DNA of 64,000 bases from contig NZ_VFOL01000001.1 in the NCBI RefSeq assembly GCF_006716065.1, positions 3,968,001 through 4,032,000 on the forward strand, read 5' to 3'. Each line of letters begins with the position of its first letter. The stretch's first letter is position 1. This document shows, piece by piece, positions 60,871 to 64,000 of this stretch. The translations under genes were made by a program, and so were the position numbers. The DNA comes from Salinispora arenicola (GTDB lineage Bacteria; Actinomycetota; Actinomycetes; Mycobacteriales; Micromonosporaceae). The notes under the pieces were generated by a model that saw nothing but the letters and a program-made list of their open reading frames with translations, was not told the origin of the DNA and did not search any database.

Positions 60871-61662
60871 CTATTTGAGGGCTCCCCAATCGGGGCAACC
60901 GAAGGTCACTTCCCCGTGCATTCTTTTTTCTTCCATCCACGTGCAGATGCCCTCCACCGTGAACTCGTTTACCGTGGCCACGGTCCCCGGCCCGAAGTCG
61001 CGATGTTCCGGTGCGGGCCAGAAGCTAATCACGTGCGTACCTGCAGCCTGGTCGGGGCGGCCGGGTGGTGTCGGTCCCACGGTGTGTTTGCCGGTGGCCA
61101 GAACGACATGATCCAGTTTTGAGAACATGACGACGTCACCCATGACGGGGCGGGACAGCAGACGCCCTTGGTTGTAGCTGTGCGCTTGTGTTCTCAGGCG
61201 CTGAACAAGCGTCGTGGTGAAACCCCTCGGACTGTCGTCGTAGAGGCTCCTCAGTTTGTCGGGATTCACGATGCTTCCGTTCAGTATTGCTGCGACGATC
61301 ACCGCCTCCCAGCAGTTCATCGCGGCGCTTCCGTCGCGGAGGTTCACATCGCCGCTGCCGGCGATGAGATTGACGAAGCTGTTGTTCGTGGGTATTCCCA
61401 TCTCGGCCACGGGCCCGGACGGAACCCACTTCATCGTCGCGGGCCGTCTCACTAGTTCCCGCCCGGCGGTGTGGGCGACTTCCATCTGCAGCTTCGCCTG
61501 CGCGAGAGCGTCATCGAGTGATCGGAAGTCACCGCGAAGAAAGAGAATGCATGCGGTGAGGACATGCCCTTCCCCATTGCTTTGGCATAGCTTCTGGTAC
61601 TCGTCCGTGTTCTGGATCTGCGCCCTGGTCACATTCCTTCTGTCGAGTTCGGCGAGTCTCAT
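60871..61662 (-). CDS. Hypothetical Cys/His amidase-like protein in a lower-GC patch
   Basis: A 263-residue protein with no signal peptide. The C-terminal two thirds contain an early Cys in AAMNCWEAVIVAAI and a later His in GDVVMFSKLDHVVLATG, the spacing seen in NlpC/P60 or papain-like amidases. Base composition and codon use are less GC-rich than neighbours, and ATA/AAT-type codons occur, suggesting transfer. Such domains occur in peptidoglycan hydrolases and in toxins; no immunity or delivery gene is visible. GAGGGGACGG precedes the ATG. The family assignment is tentative. Confidence 0.6.
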   Translation of the reverse strand: MRLAELDRRNVTRAQIQNTDEYQKLCQSNGEGHVLTACILFLRGDFRSLDDALAQAKLQMEVAHTAGRELVRRPATMKWVPSGPVAEMGIPTNNSFVNLIAGSGDVNLRDGSAAMNCWEAVIVAAILNGSIVNPDKLRSLYDDSPRGFTTTLVQRLRTQAHSYNQGRLLSRPVMGDVVMFSKLDHVVLATGKHTVGPTPPGRPDQAAGTHVISFWPAPEHRDFGPGTVATVNEFTVEGICTWMEEKRMHGEVTFGCPDWGALK

Positions 61663-61686
61663 CGTGCCCGTCCCCTCCCGTGAGTC

Positions 61687-61730
61687 ATTGTCGAAGTATT
61701 CGGCCGCCTGAAACTGGCGGCGTCGACAAT
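61687..61730. repeat. Nested inverted repeat upstream of the amidase-like gene
   Basis: Outer arms ATTGTCGA (61687-61694) and TCGACAAT (61723-61730), inner arms GCCGCC (61703-61708) and GGCGGC (61716-61721). It lies 25 bp upstream of the minus-strand start and shares TGTCGA with the palindrome at 61796. Confidence 0.6.
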
Positions 61731-61795
61731 TTCAGGGTCAACACCAACCTCTGGTTACCGTACGCCTGAGGCCCAATTTTTGGAGGCTACCGTTG

Positions 61796-61813
61796 CTGTC
61801 GAAAATTCGACAG
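61796..61813. promoter_or_regulatory. 18-bp palindrome built on TGTCGAA
   Basis: CTGTCGAA-AA-TTCGACAG has perfect 8-bp arms. With the TTGTCGAA at 61688 and GTCGACAAT at 61722 it gives three related half-sites or sites within about 130 bp upstream of the amidase-like gene, as expected for an operator set. The binding protein is unknown. Confidence 0.5.
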
Positions 61814-62000
61814 AATCTCATGTATCAGATCGGCTTCTAGTGCCTCTGGCGCGCTGCGGTGATTCTCGCTGGCTCATGCGCCACCGCCGACTCGTCCGCG
61901 ACCGCGCCGCCCGAACCGATGATTCCGCCAGCATGGCTACCAGCGTAATGGTCAACAACCTTGCCGAATGACGCACCACCGAAATCGCCCAACCCCGGCG
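61814..62000. other. Gene-poor stretch in the lower-GC patch
   Basis: Part of the 375-bp stretch 61663-62036. Short frames exist (61780-61971 plus, 61837-62037 minus) but neither has the third-position bias of real genes here. The second begins with ATG overlapping the stop of the pseudogene (TAATG), which is its only support. Confidence 0.4.
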
Positions 62001-62017
62001 ATACGGATAACCCGTAT
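62001..62017. repeat. Short inverted repeat ATACGG-ATAAC-CCGTAT
   Basis: Perfect 6-bp arms with a 5-base spacer, 20 bp past the stop codon of the truncated minus-strand gene. It may be the leftover terminator of that gene or an operator. Confidence 0.35.
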
Positions 62018-62036
62018 TGCGAGTGAACTGCGTACA

Positions 62037-62304
62037 TTAGACATCAGGCGAACCATTGATGCTGAAGATGGTCAGAGCGTTCCCCGCCACGTCGTAGGTG
62101 AGGTTCCAGCTGAGCTGGATCGGCCCGCGCCCGTGGTCGGCGGCCTTTACCCGGCGGGGCAGCCGTAGGCTGTCCGGGTTGGTGGGGGTGGGCTGCCACA
62201 GCGAGGCCTGGGCGGTGGCCTGCGCATGGGAGGCCGTGGAACTGAGGTACGGAACCGCCGAGCTCAGGTTGATCTGAACCCGACTTCAGGTTGTAGAACG
62301 GCAG
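62037..62304 (-). pseudogene. Frameshifted 3' remnant of an unknown gene
   Basis: A minus-strand stretch with strong coding bias but no start. It reads ATLPFYNLKSG up to about 62275, then needs a one-base frameshift to continue as QINLSSAVPYLSSTASHAQA and end with GNALTIFSINGSPDV and TAA. The upstream portion is missing, cut off at the MFS gene start. The C-terminal strands look like a beta-sandwich, but no family is recognised. Confidence 0.55.
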
Positions 62305-62305
62305 G

Positions 62306-63853
62306 GTGGCTCAACACACGATCACCAACCGTCCATCGTCCCCTCCCGGCCACCGGCGGCGGCTGCCCTACCGGTACTGGGTCGCCGTCGTCTATGTGCT
62401 GGGCCTGTTCGTGGAGATCATGGACACCACGATCGTCAACGTGGCGGTCCCCGCCTTGGCCGCCGAGTTCGGGACGACACCCATCCACACGCACTGGGCG
62501 GTGTTGGGCTACCTGCTGTCCCTGGCCCTGTTCATACCCGCTTCGGGCTGGATCGGTGACCGCTTCGGCACCAAGCGCGTCTTCCTCGTGGCCCTCGCCC
62601 TCTTCACCGTGGCTTCGGCCCTGTGCGGCCTGGCCCAAACGCTGGACCAGCTCATCGCCTTCCGGATCCTGCAGGGTGTGGGCGGTGGCATGCTGACCCC
62701 GGTGGGCGGGGCCATGCTGTACCGGGCCTTCCCACAGTCGCAGCGAGCCAAGGCCGCCACTGCCGTGTTCGGCGTTGCCGTACTCGCGCCCGCCATCGGC
62801 CCCGTGCTTGGCGGGTTGCTGGTCGACACGGCGTCGTGGCGGTGGATTTTCTACATCAACATTCCCCTTGGCATCCTCACCGTGGCCCTTGCCGCCACCG
62901 TGTTGGTGGAGCATCGTGAGCCCCACGCCCGCCGCTTCGACATCGCCGGGTTCGTGCTGGGGGGTACGGCCCTCACCACGACGCTCTATGGGCTGTCGCT
63001 CGGCCCGACGTTGGGATGGACCTCACCCACCATCGTGGCTGCCCTGATCTGCGCCCCGCTGGTGGCGGTCGCCTTCGTCATGGTCGAGCGCACCAGGTCC
63101 GAGCCCTTGGTGCACGTGGCGCTGTTCAGGGATCCGATGTTCCGTATCGGCAACATCGCCGGCGGGTTCCTCATCGGGGGCTACCTTGGCCTGATCTTCC
63201 TGCTGCCGTTGTTCCTCCAGGGGCCCCAGGGTCAATCCGCACTCCACAGCGGCCTGATCCTGCTACCCCAGTCGGTCGGTGCCCTCGTCTCGTCGCAGAT
63301 CGCCGGCCGTTGGTGGTACCGCCACTACGGACCCCGCCCGCTCATGGTGTACGGGGCGCTTCTGGCCGCGGCCAGTGGCGTCGCCTTCCTCGCCGTCGGG
63401 GCCGACACCGACCCCCTGGTCACGGCCGCTCTGCTGGGGCTACGGGGGCTGGCCATCGGACCGGTGTTCATCGCCCTCCAGACCGCCACCTACGCCACCA
63501 TCAGCCCGGCCGCGACCGGGCAGGCCGTCGCCATCTACAACACCCAACGTCAGGTCAGCGCTGCGATCGGTATCGCCCTGGGAGCGGCATGGCTCACCGC
63601 CCGGACCCCGGACAAGGCCGAGGGCGTCGATCCGGTGTCGGCCTTCCACGAATCCTTCGTGCTGGTCAGCATCCTCCTACTTGTCGGCGCGTTGATTTCG
63701 GCCAGGATCAAGACTGCCGACGCTCGAGCCACCATGGATCCGCCACCCGAACCACCTACCCGCACGGCAGGAGACGTGGCGGACCCGCCAGCGCGCCTAT
63801 CCGCTCGTGAAGCGGGCGATGACGGCGCTCATCCACCTCGCTCGAGCACGTGA
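62306..63853 (+). CDS. MFS drug exporter, DHA2 (EmrB/QacA) family
   Basis: A 515-residue transporter with 14 membrane segments. MDTTIVNVAVPALAAEFGTT is motif D1 of the family, GWIGDRFGTKRVFLVAL is motif A between helices 2 and 3, and GVAVLAPAIGPVLGGLLVD is motif C of antiporters. Relatives export drugs or toxic compounds with proton exchange. The GTG start follows AGG weakly. It abuts the remnant of another gene, suggesting it arrived by rearrangement at this site; its own third-position GC is normal for the window. Confidence 0.92.
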   Translation: MAQHTITNRPSSPPGHRRRLPYRYWVAVVYVLGLFVEIMDTTIVNVAVPALAAEFGTTPIHTHWAVLGYLLSLALFIPASGWIGDRFGTKRVFLVALALFTVASALCGLAQTLDQLIAFRILQGVGGGMLTPVGGAMLYRAFPQSQRAKAATAVFGVAVLAPAIGPVLGGLLVDTASWRWIFYINIPLGILTVALAATVLVEHREPHARRFDIAGFVLGGTALTTTLYGLSLGPTLGWTSPTIVAALICAPLVAVAFVMVERTRSEPLVHVALFRDPMFRIGNIAGGFLIGGYLGLIFLLPLFLQGPQGQSALHSGLILLPQSVGALVSSQIAGRWWYRHYGPRPLMVYGALLAAASGVAFLAVGADTDPLVTAALLGLRGLAIGPVFIALQTATYATISPAATGQAVAIYNTQRQVSAAIGIALGAAWLTARTPDKAEGVDPVSAFHESFVLVSILLLVGALISARIKTADARATMDPPPEPPTRTAGDVADPPARLSAREAGDDGAHPPRSST

Positions 63854-63900
63854 TCGCCGCGCTCCGAGAGCCCGCATGGGGCGTCACGCACCAGCGTGGC

Positions 63901-64000
63901 TCAGGGCAGCGCTTTCAGGAACGGTCCGTGGTGGAGCCGGAACTCCCAGTCGTAGTACCGGTCCCAGTTGATCGACCACGTCATCAAGCCTCGGAAGTTC
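63901..64000 (-). CDS. C-terminus of a family 18 chitinase (partial)
   Basis: Only the last 33 codons are inside the window: NFRGLMTWSINWDRYYDWEF, then RLHHGPFLKALP and the stop. The SINWDRYYDW block is the typical final strand of actinobacterial GH18 chitinases, with the Trp at the end of the substrate cleft. It is convergent with the MFS gene, 47 bp apart. Confidence 0.85.
   Translation of the reverse strand, partial: NFRGLMTWSINWDRYYDWEFRLHHGPFLKALP

Noticed and set aside
61837..62037. 66-codon minus-strand frame starting in the TAATG overlap with the pseudogene stop
   Set aside because: Third-position GC is near random and the protein has no motif. It could be a coupled small gene, but the evidence is too thin.
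1..64000. tRNA, rRNA or riboswitch genes
   Set aside because: No cloverleaf with a T-loop GTTCGAATC-type core, no rRNA sequence and no recognisable riboswitch was seen on either strand by eye; a covariance-model scan would be needed to be certain.

Overview
The window is chromosomal DNA of a high-GC actinobacterium. Third codon positions are almost all G or C, GTG and TTG starts are frequent, and genes often overlap by ATGA or GTGA. A complete desferrioxamine (desABCD) locus with DtxR-type iron boxes, a GerMN-lipoprotein two-component system, Fur/Zur-family and molybdate genes, and the general gene style suggest a member of the Micromonosporaceae (Micromonospora or Salinispora-like). That placement is an inference from gene content, not a database match.

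Layout. 1-9.7 kb: an ECF sigma factor cut by the left edge, a MalY/PatB-type aminotransferase, a small unknown gene, a two-gene ABC exporter, a lipoprotein, a bile-acid/sodium-symporter-family carrier, and a glycosyltransferase with a large membrane protein. 9.8-15.9 kb: a TetR regulator, lipid kinase, FAD-linked oxidase and glycerol-3-phosphate dehydrogenase, resembling the M. tuberculosis Rv2249c-Rv2252 group. An intact IS4-family element sits exactly at the stop-stop junction of the TetR and kinase genes. 16-23.1 kb: small membrane proteins, a BON-domain protein, two STAS-domain proteins, a response regulator / histidine kinase / GerMN lipoprotein operon, and a DivIVA-like coiled-coil protein. 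23.3-26.1 kb: an iron-boxed siderophore-interacting protein and a fused cytochrome b561 / molybdopterin oxidoreductase.

26.4-40 kb is a group of sugar, membrane and pterin genes: an epimerase with a Cys-rich insert, two family-2-like glycosyltransferases, a SAM methyltransferase, a fused CDP-alcohol phosphotransferase / LtaS-like phosphatase, an NAD(P)-dependent dehydrogenase, a 6-pyruvoyltetrahydropterin-synthase homologue lacking key catalytic residues, a GT4 glycosyltransferase, a UPF0104-type membrane protein and GTP cyclohydrolase II. A TetR/acyltransferase-3 pair and a GT-C-like membrane protein are interspersed. No complete function can be assigned to this group; it is the most interesting multi-gene set here.

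40-52.1 kb is the desferrioxamine locus. One DtxR-type box lies between two divergent arms. The right arm holds a binding protein, desA, desB, desC and desD. The left arm holds two FecCD permeases, an ATPase, a cytoplasmic penicillin-acylase-family protein and a second DesC-like acyltransferase. A strong hairpin separates the binding-protein gene from desA and probably tapers transcription.

52.2-60.4 kb holds a GNAT, a SnoaL-like protein, the modABC molybdate importer with a HTH-Mop regulator, a Zur-like regulator, a YbdK/GCS2-type carboxylate-amine ligase and an asparagine-synthase-family amidotransferase. 60.8-62.3 kb is a lower-GC patch with a lone Cys/His amidase-like protein, several TGTCGAA palindromes and a frameshifted gene remnant. 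The window ends with an MFS exporter and the C-terminus of a family-18 chitinase. No tRNA, rRNA or CRISPR array was seen.
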